A stretch of DNA of 64,000 nt from Rhynochetos jubatus (taxonomy: Eukaryota > Chordata > Aves > Eurypygiformes > Rhynochetidae), in the NCBI GenBank assembly GCA_027574665.1, contig CM050677.1, positions 186,001 to 250,000 on the forward strand. Direction: 5' to 3'. A model generated the notes under the pieces. The model searched no databases, was not told where the DNA came from, and was given only the letters and a program-made list of their open reading frames with translations. Of this stretch, positions 29,526 through 42,330 are shown in pieces; position 1 is the first letter of the stretch, and each line of letters begins with the position of its first letter. A program made the position numbers and the translations under genes.

Positions 29526-29606
29526 CATTGGGGTTCCCCTCACCCACCCCCAAAGCCCCCTGCCTCTCCCCCAGCACCCCCAAGGGTGCCCCCCCCTCCC
29601 TGCCCC

Positions 29607-32600
29607 TCAGCAGCAGCTCTCGGCCATGGGGTGCCCCCCGGGATCGCGGGGTGGGGGGCGCTGCCCCCCCACAGCCACGTAACGGCGGGGGCCACGGGAG
29701 GGGGCCCGGGGGGGGCCGAGGGGGCAAGGGGCACCCAGGCGGCACCGCTGCCACCCGCGCCGCACCTCCGCCCGCACCTGCAGCACATGGTATGTCACGA
29801 TATATCACGACATGCCCCAGACACCCCCACCCCCCCCACCGCCCCCCCCCCGTGCCCTGACGCACCTCCTTGTTGACGAAGCAGTAGAGGATGCTGACAA
29901 CAAGGCCCTGGGGGAGGGGAGGGGAGGGGGGGGGGACACCCCCGGGCCCTGAGCATCCACCCCCCTTGGCAGCCCCCCCATTACAGCCCCCCCTCCCCCA
30001 CTACACCCCCTATTTTCCCCCCCACATTGCCCCCTACCCCATTGCACACCCCCGTTTGGCTCCCCACGCCCCCCACCCACCCACTGCAGCCCCCCCATCG
30101 CAGCAGCGGCCCCCCCATTGCAGCAGCAGCCCCTCCATTGCAGCCCCAACCCCACTGCAGCCCCCCCATCGCAGCAGCAGCCCCCCATTGCAGCCCCCAC
30201 CCATTGCAGCCCCCCTATCGCAGCCCCCCTCCACTGCAGCCCCCCCATCGCAGCAGCGGCCCCCCCATTGCAGCAGCAGCCCCTCCATTGCAGCCCCCAC
30301 ACCACTGCAGCCCCCCCATCGCAGCAGCGGCCCCCCTATTGCAGCCCCCACACATTACAGCCCCCCCATCGCAGCAGCAGCCCCCCCACTGCAGCTCCCA
30401 CCCCACTGCAGCCCCCCCCTCGCAGCAGCAGCCCCCCATTGCAGCCCCCACCCATTGCAGCCCCCCCTATCACAGCCCCCCTCCACTGCAGACCCCCTAT
30501 CGCAGCAGCAGCCCCCCCCATTGCAGCCCCCACCCCATTGCAGCCCTCCCCATCGCAGCAGCAGCCCCCCCCCCGACGCCCCATTGCACCCCCACACCCC
30601 CCATCCTGGTGCCCCCCTACCCCCAACCTGGGAGGAGGAGAGCAGCAGCTGCAGGCAGAGCCGCACCAGGCGCAGGGTGCCCCCCCCCTGCCCCTCCCCC
30701 ACCACGGCGAAGGCCACCTCGTGCACCCCCAGCAGCGGGATCAGCGTCAGCGTCGACCTGGCCAGCCTGGGGGGGGGGACACACACGTGTGGGGAGACCC
30801 CTGGGGACAGGGGCACCCCCAGAGACACCCCCAGGGCAGGGACACCCCTGGGGACACCCCTCAGACACACCTGGGGACAGGGACACCCCTGGGGACACCT
30901 CCCTGGGGACAGGGTCATCCCCAGAGAACCCCCCGGGACAGGGACACCCCCCAGGGGCACCCCCCCGGGACAGGGGCACCCCCAGAGACACCCCCAGGGC
31001 AGGGACACCCCTGGGGACACCCCTCAGACAGACCCAGGGACAGGAACACCCCCGGGGACACCCCCTGGGGACAGGGACACCCCCAGAGACACACCCCCCC
31101 GGGACAGGGGTACCCCCGGGGACACCCCTTGGACACACCTGGGGACAGGGACACCCCCGGGGACACCCCCCCAGGGACACCCCCCCGGGACAGGGGCACC
31201 CCCAGAGACACCCCCAGGGCAGGGACACCCCTGGGGACACCCCTCGGACAGACCCAGGGACAGGGACACCCCCCCGGGACAGGGACACCCCCAGAGACCC
31301 CCCCAGGACAAGGACACCCCTGGGGACCCTCTCTCGGATGGATGGGGACAGGGACACGCATGGGGACACATGTGGGGACACATATGGGGTGTCACGGGGA
31401 CAGGGACACCCCCGGGGACCCCCCTCGGACACACTCGGGGACAGGGACATCCCCAGGGACACCCCCGTGGGAACAGGGTCACCCCCGGGGACCCCCTCCT
31501 GGAGGGATGGGGACAGGGACACGCATGGGGACACGATGGGGACACATGTGGGGTGTCATGGGGACAGGGACATGCTTGGGGACATGAGAGGGACGGGGAC
31601 ACACGTGGGGACACGTGGGGTGTCATGGGGACAGGGACATGCTTGGGGACACGCATGGGGACATGTGTGGGGACACGTGGGGTGTCATGGGGACAGGGAC
31701 ACAGCTGGGGACACGTGTGGGGTGCCATGGGGACAGGGACACGCCAGGGATGGGGCCACTCTGGGGACAGGGCTGGGGTGTGCCATCTGTGACCCGGTGT
31801 CCCCACTGTCCCCCCTGCCCCCCCGCCCCATCCCAGTGTCCCCGTGTCCTCACCTGACCCTGGTGTCCCCACGGGTCACCTGATGCGCCCGGACTTTGGC
31901 CACCAAGATGCGGACGATGCGCACGAACACCACGAAGTTCACCTGGGGACGGGGACACCGGCGGTGACACCCCCCCTACACGGCCACCACCCCACCACCC
32001 CCACCACCACCCCCCCCCAGCCCCGGCTCGGTGTCACCCACCGCCACGGCCACCAGGATGGGACAGCGGATGACCCACCACACCGCGGCCTTCTCGTTCC
32101 GCTCCCAGCACCTGCGGCAGCGCCGAGTCAGCCGGAGCCTCCGGGGGACCCCGTGACGTCCCCCGGGGTGTGACAAAACCCGGGGGGGGGGCGGCCAGCC
32201 TCACCCCTCGTTCTCGTAGAGGTACCTCAGCGCCACCCACGGCACCACGAAGAGCACGGGGGCTCCTGCAAGGGAGGGGGCACGGGGGTGGGGAGGGGCC
32301 ATGGGGACACCCCCAGGGACCCCCCTGGGGGTCGGGGACAGGGACACCCCCAGGGACGTGGCAGGGACGGGGACACACGTGGGGGACACGTGGGGGGTGT
32401 CAGGGGGGGCAGGGACATGCCTGGGGACATGACAGGGATGGGGACATGCCTGGAGACACACATGGGGACATGGCAGGGACAGGGACACACCTGGGGACAT
32501 GGCAGGGCTGGGGACACGGCTGGGGACACACATGGGGACATGGCAGGGCTGTGGACACACCTGGGGACACACCTGGGGACACACCTGGGGACATGGCAGG

Positions 32601-35600
32601 GCTGGGGACACACATGGGGACACACATGGGGACATGGCAGGGACAGGGACACACCTGGGGACACACATGGGGACATGGCAGGGCTGGGGACACACCTAGG
32701 GACACACCTGGGGACATGGCAGGGACAGGGACACACCTGGGGACATGCCTGGGGACACGCCTGGGCTGGGGACACACCTGGGGACACACATGGGGCACAC
32801 CTGGGGACATGGCAGGGACAGGGACGCACCTGGGGACACACCTGGGGACATGTCTGGGCTGGGAACACACCTGGGGACATGCCTGGGGACACGGCTGGGC
32901 TGGGGACACGCCTGGGGACACACATGGGGACATGACAGGGACAGAGACATGGCTGGGCTGGGGACAAACCTGGGGACACACCTGGGGACAGGGACACACC
33001 TGGGGACACACCTGGGGACATGGCAGGGCTTGGGACACACCTGGGGACACACCTGGGGACACACCTGGGGACACTGCTGGGCTGGGGACACGCATGGGGA
33101 CACACATGGGGCACACCTGGGGACATGACAGGGACACGGCTGGGCTGGGGACACACCTGGGGACGCACTTGGGGACATGGCAGGGCTGGGGACACACCTG
33201 GGGACACGCCTGGGGACACGCCTGGGGACATGGCAGGGACAGGGACACGGCTGGGTGTCACGGGGGGCGCGAGGGGCCGCGGGGGGCCGGGCTCACCCCA
33301 GCCGAGGAGCAGGAAGGCCGGGAGGCAGCGCTCGCCGGAGAAGGCCGCCAGCGCCAGGAGCTTGTGGAGGAAGAGCCCCTCGGCCAGCAGCCACCCGTAG
33401 TTGGCCCCCACGCAGTACTGGGTGAGCGCCTGGGCCAGCCGGCACCCCGCCCCCGCCTGCCGCGGCGACACCCGCCCCCCGCCTTGGGTGGGGGGCACCC
33501 ACGGTGCCACGCCCGAGCACCCCCCGCCGTCCTCCCTGCCACCCACGAGTGTCCCAACCACCACCCACGGGTGTCCCCTGCCACCCACGGGTCCTCCCTG
33601 CCACCCACAGGAGCCCCCTGCCACCCACGAGTGTCCCAACCACCACCCACGGGTGTCCCCTGCCACCCACGGGTCCTCCCCGCCACCCACGAGTGTCCCA
33701 ACCGCCACCCACGGGTCCTCCCTGCCACCCACGGGTCCTCCCCGTCACCCACGAGTGTCCCAACCGCCACCCACGGGTCCTCCCTGCCACCCATGGGTCC
33801 TCCCCGCCACCCACAGGAGCCCCCTGCCACCCACGAGTGTCCCAACCACCACCCACGGGTGTCCCCTGCCACCCACGGGTCCTCCCCGCCACCCACAAGT
33901 GCCCCAACCGCCACCCATGGGTCCTCCCTGCCACCCACAGGTGCCCCCCTGCCACCCACGAGTGTCCTAACCACCACCCATGGGTGTCCCCTGCCACCCA
34001 CGAGTGTCCCAACCACCACCCATGGGTCCTCCCCACCACTCACGGGTGTCCCTATCGCCACCCACGAGTGTCCCCTGCCACCCACAGGTCCTCCCTGCCA
34101 CCCACAAGTGCCCCAACCGCCACCCATGGGTCCTCCCTGCCACCCACGGGTGCCCCCCTGCCACCCACAGATGCCCTCCCGCCACCCACGGGTGTCCCAC
34201 CACCACCCACGGGTCCTCCCCACCACCCACGGGTGTCCCCCACCACCCACAGGTGTCCCAACCACCACCCATGAGTGTCCCCTGCCACCCATGGGTGTCC
34301 CCCCACCATCCACGAGTATCCCAACTGCCACCTACGGGTTCTCCCTGCCACCCACGGGTGCCCCACCACCACCCACGGGTACCCAACTGCCACCCACGGG
34401 TACCCCACCACCACCCACGAGTGTCCCCACCACCACCCGCGGGTACCCAACTGCCACCCACGACTGTCCCAACCGCCACCCATGGGTGCCCCACCACCAC
34501 CCACGGGCGTCCAACTGCCACCCACGAGCGTCCCCCCCCCGCCACCCACGGGTGCCCACCCGCTGGCCCAGCAGCTGCAGGGGGTGGCCGGGGCCGGGGC
34601 GCAGGCGGCGTCGCAGCAGCGCGTCGCGCGTCAGGATGGCGCCCGCCCGCAGCACGAAGGAGAGGAAGAGGTTGGCGTGGATGAAGTTGCGGGTGCACCG
34701 AAGGCGCCTGCGGGGGCCGGAGGGGGGGGGTGAGGGGCAGCACCCATGGGTGCGCACCCCTCCAGCACCCAGGGGGGCCCCGGGGCGGGTACCTGAAGAG
34801 CAGGAGGAGCAGCAGGGCCAGGAGGAGGGCGACGAGGGAGAGCGAGTAGCCCACGGTGTAGAGGAGGCGGAACTGCTCCAGCAGCCAGGCGTGCCGCTGC
34901 GGGACGGGGACACGGGCACGGCACGGGGGGGTGGCGCAGCGCGGGGTGGCGCGGTGGGACGTGGCACGGGGCGACACGGCACGGTGCACGGCACGGTGTG
35001 GCACAGGCCGACACGGCGTGGCACGGCGCGACACGGCACGGCGTGACACGGCACGGCACGGGGTGACACAGCACAGCATGGCATGGCGGCACACGGCACG
35101 GTGCAACACGGCACAGCGTGACATGGCACTGCGGCACATGGCATGGTGCAACACGGCACGGTGGCACACGCCATGGCAGGGTGCAACGTGGTATGGCACG
35201 GTGTGACATGGCACGGCATGGCATGATATGGCACGACACAGCTTGGCACACCATGGCACGGTGCAACACGCCATGGCACGGTGCAACACAGCATGGCACG
35301 GTGCGACATGGCACAGCATGGCACGGTGCAACACGCCATGGCACGGTGCAACACGCCATGGCACGGTGCAACACAGCATGGCACGGTGCGACATGGCACA
35401 GCATGGCACGGTGCAACACGCCATGGCACGGTGCAACACAGCATGGCACGGTGCAACATGGCATGGCACAGCTTGGCACAGCATGGCATGGTGCAACACG
35501 CCATGGCACGGTGCAACACAGCATGGCACGGTGCGACATGGCACAGCATGGCACGGTGCAACACGCCATGGCACGATGCAACATGGCACGGCACAGCTTG

Positions 35601-37806
35601 GCATGGCATGGCATGGTGCAACATGGCATGGCACGGTGCAACACGCCATGGCACGATGCAACATGGCACGGCACAGCTTGGCACAGCATGGCATGGTGCA
35701 ACACGCCATGGCACGGTGCAACACGCCATGGCACGATGCAACATGGCACGGCACAGCTTGGCATGGCATGGCATGGTGCAACATGGCATGGCACGGCATG
35801 GCATGATACGGCACGGCATGGCACAGTCCGACACGGCACGGCACAGCTTGGCATGGCGTGGCACGGCGCAACACGGCACGGCACGGTGCAACGTGGCACG
35901 GCACAGCTTGGCACGGCACGGTGCAACACGGCACGGCACGGTTCAACACGCCATGGCACGGTGCAACACGGCACGGCACAGCTTGGCACGGTTCAACATG
36001 CCATGGCACGGTACAACACACCACGGCACGGTACAACATGGCACGGCACAGCTTGGCACGGTACAACACGCTATGGCACGGTGCAACACAGCACGGCACA
36101 GCTTGGCACGGCACGGCACGGTGCAACACGGCATGGCACCGTACAACATGCTATGGCACGGTGCAACACGGCACGGCACAGCTCGGCACGGCATGGTGCA
36201 ACACGCTATGGCACGGTGCAACACGGTGTGGCACGGCGCGCCGCAACACGGCCCGACGCGGCACAGCGTGACGCCGCGCGGCCCGGCACGGGGCCCGGCA
36301 CGGGGGGTCACGGCACGGGTCACGGCACAGCGTGGGGCCCTGGCACAGCACGGCGTGGCGCGGCACAGCACGCCACGCAAGCGTCACGCGGCCCGGCCCG
36401 GCGGCTCCGCGCGTGGCACTGCGCCCCGCGGGTGCCCCACGGCGCCCCACGGCACCCCACGGCTCCCGGCTGCCCCACCTGCAGCGGCAGCTCCTGCGCC
36501 AGGTCCTGGCACTGGGAATGGTCCTGCCAGGGACGCCCCGTCTCGTCCGTCACCCACCGCCCGTCGGGTCCGCAGCGCCGAGCCACCACCCCGCCCTGCA
36601 CTGAGACCCCCGCCCCATCATTGCGGGCCCGCGGGGGGGGTGCCCCCTGCCCCTCCATCCCGTTACCTAGGTGATGCCAGGGCAGGTACCAGGGGCAGGG
36701 CACGGTGACGGTGCTGTTGGGGGGTGCGTCCCCCCAGCAGGCATACATGTCGAAGCTGCGGTTGCAGACGAGCCCTGGAGGGTGGGGAGGGGGGGTCAGG
36801 GGGTCCCCGGGGTGCCCCCGGTGTCCCCACCACCACCACCACCACCCCCCACTCACCGGGGGTGGGGGGGTCGAGGCGCAGGCGCAGCTGGCAGGCGTGC
36901 CGGTACTCGTGCCAGGCGGCCAGCGTGGCCTGGGCTGAGCGCTCCTCCTGCAAGGGGCCACCGCAGTGGGGGGGGACCGTGGGGTCACCAGCGTGGGGAC
37001 ACCAGCGTGGGGATGCCACCACGGGGCCACCATCGCCATGGGGTGAGCACCGTGGGGACACCCCCACTGGGACCACCAGTGTGGGGACACCACTGCAGGG
37101 ACACCAGCATGGGGCCACCATCGCCGTGGGGTGAGCGCCATGGGGACACCCCCACTGGGGCCACCAGCGTGGGGCCGCCAGCATAGGGACACCACTGCGG
37201 GGACACCAGCATGGGGACACCCCCACTGGGGCCACCACTGTGGGGCCACCACCGTGGGGCTACCAGCATGGGGACACCCCCACTGGGGCCACCAGCATCA
37301 GGACACCACCATTGGGACAACCCCACTGGGGCCACCACTGTGGGGCCACCAGCATGGGGACAATCCCACTGGGGCCATCACTGTGGGGCCACCACCATGG
37401 GGACACCAGCATGGGGACATCCCCACTGGGGCCACCACCGTAGGGACACCAGAGTGGGGCCACCACCATGGGGACAACCCCACTGGGGACACCAGAGTGG
37501 GGCCACCACCATGGGGACACCCCCACCGGGGACACCATTATGGGGAGACCCCCACTGATACCACAACCATGGGGACACCACCGTGGGGACACCCCCACTG
37601 GGGACACCAGGGTCCTGGGGGGGGACTAGAGAGGGCACTGGGAGGTCCTGGGGAGGCAATGGGAGGGTCCTGGGGGTGTCCCACAGTGGCGGGGAGGGGG
37701 TTGCCAGGGTGTGGGGGGTCCCCGGGGTGATGGGGGGGGGTGTCCTCACCTCAGCCCCACGCAGGACCCGGCGGAGCAGGGCGGGGGGCACTGCCCGGTG
37801 GCCCAT
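29607..37806 (-). CDS. GIPR: GIPR, gastric inhibitory polypeptide receptor (class B GPCR)
   Basis: Gs-coupled incretin receptor at the plasma membrane. Thirteen exons join in frame: 37750-37806, 36857-36947, 36667-36774, 36479-36600, 34793-34896, 34560-34707, 33297-33456, 32205-32265, 32042-32111, 31854-31942, 30628-30766, 29866-29907, 29607-29777. They give 453 residues (human 466). The ectodomain keeps six cysteines ([36 protein letters not shown]). The 7TM core includes [77 protein letters not shown] and the 42-nt exon [14 protein letters not shown] typical of the family. RYLYEN-x-x-CWERNE and neighbours FBXO46/QPCTL point to GIPR rather than GCGR or GLP1R. The signal-peptide exon ([19 protein letters not shown]) is weakly hydrophobic and the least certain part. 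Confidence 0.93.
29975..30600. repeat. GCAGCA-rich minisatellite in a GIPR intron
   Basis: Units of about 18-36 bp built from CAGCCCCCCCATCGCAGCAG and CCATTGCAGCAGC, between the GIPR exons at 29866-29907 and 30628-30766. Each unit contains pyrimidine-CAG acceptor-like strings. Confidence 0.9.
30780..31780. repeat. GGGGACA minisatellite in a GIPR intron
   Basis: Degenerate 15-40-bp units based on GGGGACAGGGACACCCCC, grouped into larger duplicated blocks, in the intron between exons 30628-30766 and 31854-31942. Toward 31330-31760 the unit changes to GGGGACACATGTGGGG-like. Confidence 0.9.
32330..33265. repeat. ACACACCTGGGG minisatellite in a GIPR intron
   Basis: Units such as GGGGACACACCTGGGGACAT and GGCAGGGCTGGGGACAC fill the intron between exons 32205-32265 and 33297-33456. 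Long open frames on both strands are produced by the lack of stops. Confidence 0.92.
33530..34550. repeat. CCACCCACGGGTG minisatellite in a GIPR intron
   Basis: About 18-21-bp units, TGCCACCCACGGGTCCTCC and AACCACCACCCACGGGTGTC, between exons 33297-33456 and 34560-34707. The sequence is organised in blocks repeated two to four times. Confidence 0.92.
34905..36410. repeat. GGCACGGTGCAACA minisatellite in a GIPR intron
   Basis: Roughly 1.5 kb of a unit near GGCACGGTGCAACACGCCAT, with shorter GGCACGGCATGGCA variants, between exons 34793-34896 and 36479-36600. It is more A/T-containing than the other arrays and is stop-free in several frames on both strands (repetitive [16 protein letters not shown] readings). 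Confidence 0.93.
36970..37612. repeat. GGGGCCACCA minisatellite in GIPR intron 1
   Basis: Units such as TGGGGACACCCCCACTGGGG and CCACCACTGTGGGGCCACC between the first two GIPR coding exons. The unit is partly palindromic (CCCCACTGGGG), so both strands look alike. Confidence 0.9.
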
Positions 37807-38640
37807 GACGGCTCCTGGGGGGGGGTGGGGAGATGGTGTACCGGGGGGGGGGGGGGGCACCGGGAGTGGGGGGGTTGTACCAGTGTCGTGTCCCCCCCTC
37901 CCCGTTATCAGCGCCACCCCCCCCTTTGACGTGCTCGTTTCCAGGGAGCTGCAGGTGACACCCGGACGCCCGGGACCCCTCCGGGACCCCCCACCGGCAC
38001 CGGGACCCCCCCCCCCGGCAATGACACCCCCCCCCAGGCCTACGGACACGCGTGGGGGCAGCGGGAAGGGGCAGCTGTCGCGGTGGGTGGGCAGCGACCA
38101 CCCCCTACCCCGGGACACCGGTTCCTCTCGGTGCCCCCCGGTGTCCCTTGTCCCCCCCCAGTGCCCCTGGACCCCCCCTCCAGTGCCCCTTGTGCCCCCC
38201 AAGTGCCCTTTGTGCCCCCCAAAGTGTCCCGGCTTCCCCACGCGTGACCCCCGCTGCCCCCCAAAGTGCCCCCCCGTTCCCTCCGCTTGACCCCGACACT
38301 CCCCCCGCTCCCCCCAGGATGATCCCGATGCCCCCCCGTGTCCCGGGTCCCCCCCGCCGTGTCCCGCATCACCCCCCCCGTGTCCCCCCGCTGCTCCCCG
38401 CGTCCCCCACGATTCCCCTGACACCCCCGTGGGACCCTTCGGAGCCTCCGACACCCCCCTCCGGTGCACCCCCGACCCCCACTCCCGGGACCCCCACCCC
38501 ACCCCCCCGGTACCGGCTCGGCGCGGGGCTCCGCCGCCCTCGGGGCACCGGCTCCGGCGGCACCGCCCCCGGGAGGGGCGGGGGCACGGGGCGGGGGGGT
38601 GGGGGGCGCACCCCGGGGGGGCTCACTCAGAGCAACGTGA
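37807..38640. other. GC-rich intergenic segment 5' of GIPR
   Basis: Mostly unique C-rich sequence between the GIPR start and the next minisatellite. A diverged short repeat built on GTGCCCCCC lies at about 38130-38440. It should hold the GIPR promoter, but no convincing TATA box or start element was recognised, and no coding exon is supported. Confidence 0.5.
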
Positions 38641-38689
38641 CCCGGTGGTAGCGTGGAGCCTGGCCCACGCCACGGGTGTGGGGAGCCGG

Positions 38690-40225
38690 GGGGGTGCCAC
38701 ACACATCCCAGCGGTCCAGGGTCACCTGGGGGGGTGTCAGGGTCACCCACGGGGGGTCCAGGGCCACCCATGGGTGCTCCAGTGTCACAGGGGAGGGGTC
38801 AGCGTCACCCACCGATGCTCCGGTGTCACCCACGGGGGCTTCAGCCACCCCCTCGGCTGCTCCAGCGTCACCCACGGGTGTCCAGCAGCACCCACGGTGC
38901 TTTGGAGCGACTCGAGTGGGTACAGGGTCACCCAGGAGGACACCCATGTCACCCATGGGTGCTCCAGAGTCACCCACGGGTGCTCCAGCATCACCCGGGA
39001 GGGTCCACAGTCATCCACGGGTGTCCCCCTGGGTGCTCCATTGTCACCCACGGGTGTCAGCATCACCCGGGGGGGGCTCCAGCACCACCCTGGAGGGTCC
39101 AGCATCACCCACATGTGGTCCAGCATCACTGGGGGGGGCTCCAGCATCACCCACGGGTGTCCAGCATCACCCAGGGGGGCTCCAGTGTCACCCTGGAGGG
39201 TCCACAGTCACCCACGGGTGTCCAGCATCACCCACACGTGGTCCAGCACCACCCTAGAGGGTCCAGCATCACTGGGGGGGGGCTCCACAATCACCCACGG
39301 GTGTCAGCATCACCCAGGGAGGCTCCAGCACCACCCTGGAGGGTCCACAGTCACCCTGGAGGGTCCAGAGTCACCCACGGGTGTCCAGCATCACCCAGGG
39401 GGGCTCCAGTGTCACCCTGGAGGGTCCACAGTCACCCACGGGTGTCCAACATCACCCACACGTGGTCCAGCATCACACTGGGGGGGCTCTGGTGATACTC
39501 AGGTTTGTCCAGCATCACCCACGGGTGTCCAGCATCACCCACGGGGGCTCCAGCACCACCCTGGAGGGTCCACAGTCACCCACGTGTGTCCAGCATCACC
39601 CACACACGGTCCAGCATCACCCACGGGTGTCAGCATCACCCAGGGGGGCTCCAGCATCACCCACGGGTGTCCAGCATCACCCGGCGGGGCTCCAGCATCA
39701 GCCGGGGGGGCTCCAGCATCACTGGGGGGGGGGCTCCAGCATCACCCACGGGTGTCAGCATCACCCAGGGGGGCTCCAGCATCACCCACAGGTGTCCAGC
39801 ATCAACCGGGGGGGCTCCAGCATCACTGGGGGGGGGCTCCAGTGTCACCCACAGGTGTCCAGCGTCACCCGGGGGGGCTCCAGCACCACCCACGGGTGTC
39901 AGCATCACCCGGGGGGGCTCCAGCATCACTGGGGGGGGCTCCAGCATCACCCACGGGTGTCCAGCATCACCAGGGGGGCTCCAGCACCACCCACGGGTGT
40001 CCAGCATCACCTGGGGGGGCTCCAGCATCACCCAGGGGGGCTCCAGCACCACCCACGGGTGTCCAGCATCACCCGGGGGGGCTCCAGCATCACCCAGGGG
40101 GGCTCCAGCACCACCCACGGGTGTCCAGCATCACCCGGGGGGGCTCCAGCACCACCCACGGGTGTCAGCATCACCCTGGGTGCTCCACTGTCACCCACGG
40201 GTGTCCAGCGTCAGCCCGGGTACCC
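38690..40225. repeat. Minisatellite upstream of OPA3 (CATCACCCACGGGTGTCCAG)
   Basis: About 1.5 kb of alternating modules, CATCACCCACGGGTGTCCAG and CATCACCCGGGGGGGCTCCAG, with a CACCACCCTGGAGGGTCCA variant. It fills most of the interval between GIPR and the OPA3 promoter. It is open in all + frames without homology. Confidence 0.93.
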
Positions 40226-40450
40226 CACTGTCCCCCCCCACCCACCGGTGCCCAGCGCCACCCGGGACGCCCCACACTCTCTTTGCGCGTGCGCGGGGCG
40301 GGCGGGGCGTGAACCAACCTCCCTCCTCCAGCCAATCGCCGAACGGGAGGAGGGGGCGGAGCTTAACGCCGCGCAGCCCCGCCCCCTGCCGCCGGGTCGC
40401 GCGGCGCCGAGGTCACCGGGGGGGGGGGTGGGGGGAACCCCCGGCGGAGG
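40226..40450 (+). promoter_or_regulatory. OPA3: Probable OPA3 promoter
   Basis: Unique GC-rich sequence immediately 5' of OPA3. It contains GGGCGGG GC boxes near 40298, a CCAAT at 40332-40336, and GGAGGGGGCGGAGC near 40350. No TATA box is visible. The short distance between the repeat and the ATG suggests a compact promoter. Confidence 0.5.
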
Positions 40451-42330
40451 ATGGTGGCGGGCGCGTTCCCGCTGGCCAAGCTGCTGACCCTGGGCGCGCG
40501 CCAGCTGAGCCGCCCCCTGGCGGCGCGCATCAAGGCGGGGGCGCGCGCCAGCCCCTTCTTCCGCACCTACATCTGCCTCCCGCCCGCGCAGCGTGAGTGG
40601 GGGCGGGGCGCCGGGGGGGGGGGGGGGGCACCGGGGAGGGGCACGGAAGGGCACCGAGGGGGCACGGGAGGGGTTGGGGGGGTACGGGGGGGGGCACGGG
40701 GGGCTCATGGAAGGGCAAGGGGGGGGGACGGAGGAGGTTAGGGGGGCACGGAGGGGCACAGAGGGGGTTGGGGGGGCACGGAAGGGGGCACGGAAGGGGT
40801 TGGGGGGGCACGGAAGGGGGCACGGAAGGGGTTGGGGGGGAACGGGAGGGCAAGGGGGGGGCACGGGAGGGGTTGGGGGGTCACGGAGGGGGTTAGGGGG
40901 GAACGGGAGGGCAAGGAGGGGGCACGGGAGGGGTTGGGGGGTCACGGAGGGGGTTAGGGGGGAACGGGAGGGCAAGGGGGGGGCACGGGAGGGGTTGGGG
41001 GGGTCACGGAGGAGGTTAGGGGGGCACGGAGGGGCACAGAGGGGGTTGGGGGGGGCACGGAAGGGGGCACGGAAGGGGTTGGGGGGGCACGGAAGGGGGC
41101 ACGGAAGGGGTTGGGGGGGAACGGGAGGGCAAGGAGGGGCACGGAGGGGGTTAGGGGGGCACGGAGGGGTCACGGAAGGGGTTGGGGGGGCACGGGGGGG
41201 CACAGAAGGCTCACGGAAGGGGTTGGGGGGGCACGGGAGGGCACAGGGGGCTCACGGAAGGGCACGGGGGGGTCATGGAGGGTGCACGGAAGGGCGGGGG
41301 GTGCACGGAAGGGCAAGGGGGGGGCACGGAGGGGTCACGGAAGGGTCACGGAAGGGCAAGGGGGGGCACGGAGCGGGTTAGGGGGGCTCACGGAAGGGCA
41401 AGGAGGGGGGCACGGAGGAGGTTAGGGGGGCACGGAGGGGCACAGAGGGGGTTGGGGGGCCACAGGTGGGCCACGGAGGGGTACGGGGGGGGCACGGAAG
41501 GGCACGGGGGGTCACGGAGGGGGTTGGCGGGGCACGGGGGGGGGTGTTAGGGGACCACAGGTGGGCCACGGAGGGGGTTGGAGGGGTACGGGGGGGGCAC
41601 AGGGGGGCACGGAAGGGGTTGGGGGGGCACGGAAGGGCACGGGGGGTCACGGAGGGGGTTGCGGGGGGCGGCGGGGCGAGGCCGGCCGGTGCCCCGGCGC
41701 TCCCGGCCCGTTCCCCGTCGCGCAGTGTACCACTGGGTGGAGATGCGCGCCAAAATGCGGCTGCTGGGCTTCCGCGGCGCCGCCGTGAGGCCGCTGAACG
41801 AGGAGGCGGCGGCGGAGCTGGGGGCGGAGCTGCTGGGGGAGGCGCTGGTGTTCGGTGTGGGGGGACTCTGCCTCTACCTGGAGTACGGGCGGCAGGCGGC
41901 GCAGGCGCGGAGGCGCGAGGAGCAGCAGGCGGAGGCGCTGCGGGACCTGCGGGCGGGGCTGGAGCGGCTCCGGGAGGAGCTGGACGCCGTGACGGCGCGG
42001 CTGCCGCCGGGGCCGCCCGGTACTTCCGGCTATGGCCACGCCCCTAATGGCTTCGGCCCCGCCTTCGACGCCGGGCACGCCCAACCCGGGTTCAGCTCCG
42101 CCGCCGGACACGCCCCTCCCGGCTCTAGTCCCGCCCACGGCACGCCCCTCCCGACTCAAGCCCCGCCCATGGGCACGCCTCTCCCGGCTCCAGCCCCGCC
42201 CCTGTCGCTGGACACGCCCCTCCCGGCTCCAGCCCCTCGGCCCAAGGACACGCCCCCGGCGGAGCAGGACACGCCCCCCCGCCCCCCGGCCATTAAAGGC
42301 TCTGCTCTTCCCGCCCGCCGTCTCCTTTAG
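40451..42330 (+). CDS. OPA3: OPA3, mitochondrial optic atrophy 3 protein (extended C-terminus)
   Basis: Two exons, 40451-40592 and 41726-42330, joined at a phase-1 GT-AG intron inside LPPAQ-L-YHWVEM. The N-terminus [20 protein letters not shown] is the mitochondrial-targeting segment of the family. Conserved blocks are [29 protein letters not shown] and [17 protein letters not shown], then a hydrophobic stretch ([14 protein letters not shown]) and a coiled coil ([20 protein letters not shown]). The predicted length is 248 residues against 179 in human. The last 85 or so are a low-complexity [12 protein letters not shown] repeat, and an ATTAAA (42292-42297) lies within the reading frame. The extension may be real or may follow a lost stop. 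Confidence 0.93.
40640..41670. repeat. GGGCACGGAAGGGG minisatellite in the OPA3 intron
   Basis: Units of about 22-26 bp such as GGGGCACGGAAGGGGTTGGG, also GGTTAGGGGGGCACGGAGG, filling nearly the whole OPA3 intron. The + strand is G-rich. Confidence 0.93.

Noticed and set aside
34905..36410. Regularly spaced repeat considered as a CRISPR-like array
   Set aside because: There are no unique spacers; units are head-to-tail and degenerate, and the locus is inside a vertebrate GPCR intron.
29607..37806. Assignment of the receptor to GCGR, GLP1R or GLP2R
   Set aside because: The second extracellular loop CWERNE and the QYCVGANY segment agree with GIPR, as do the neighbours FBXO46 and QPCTL.
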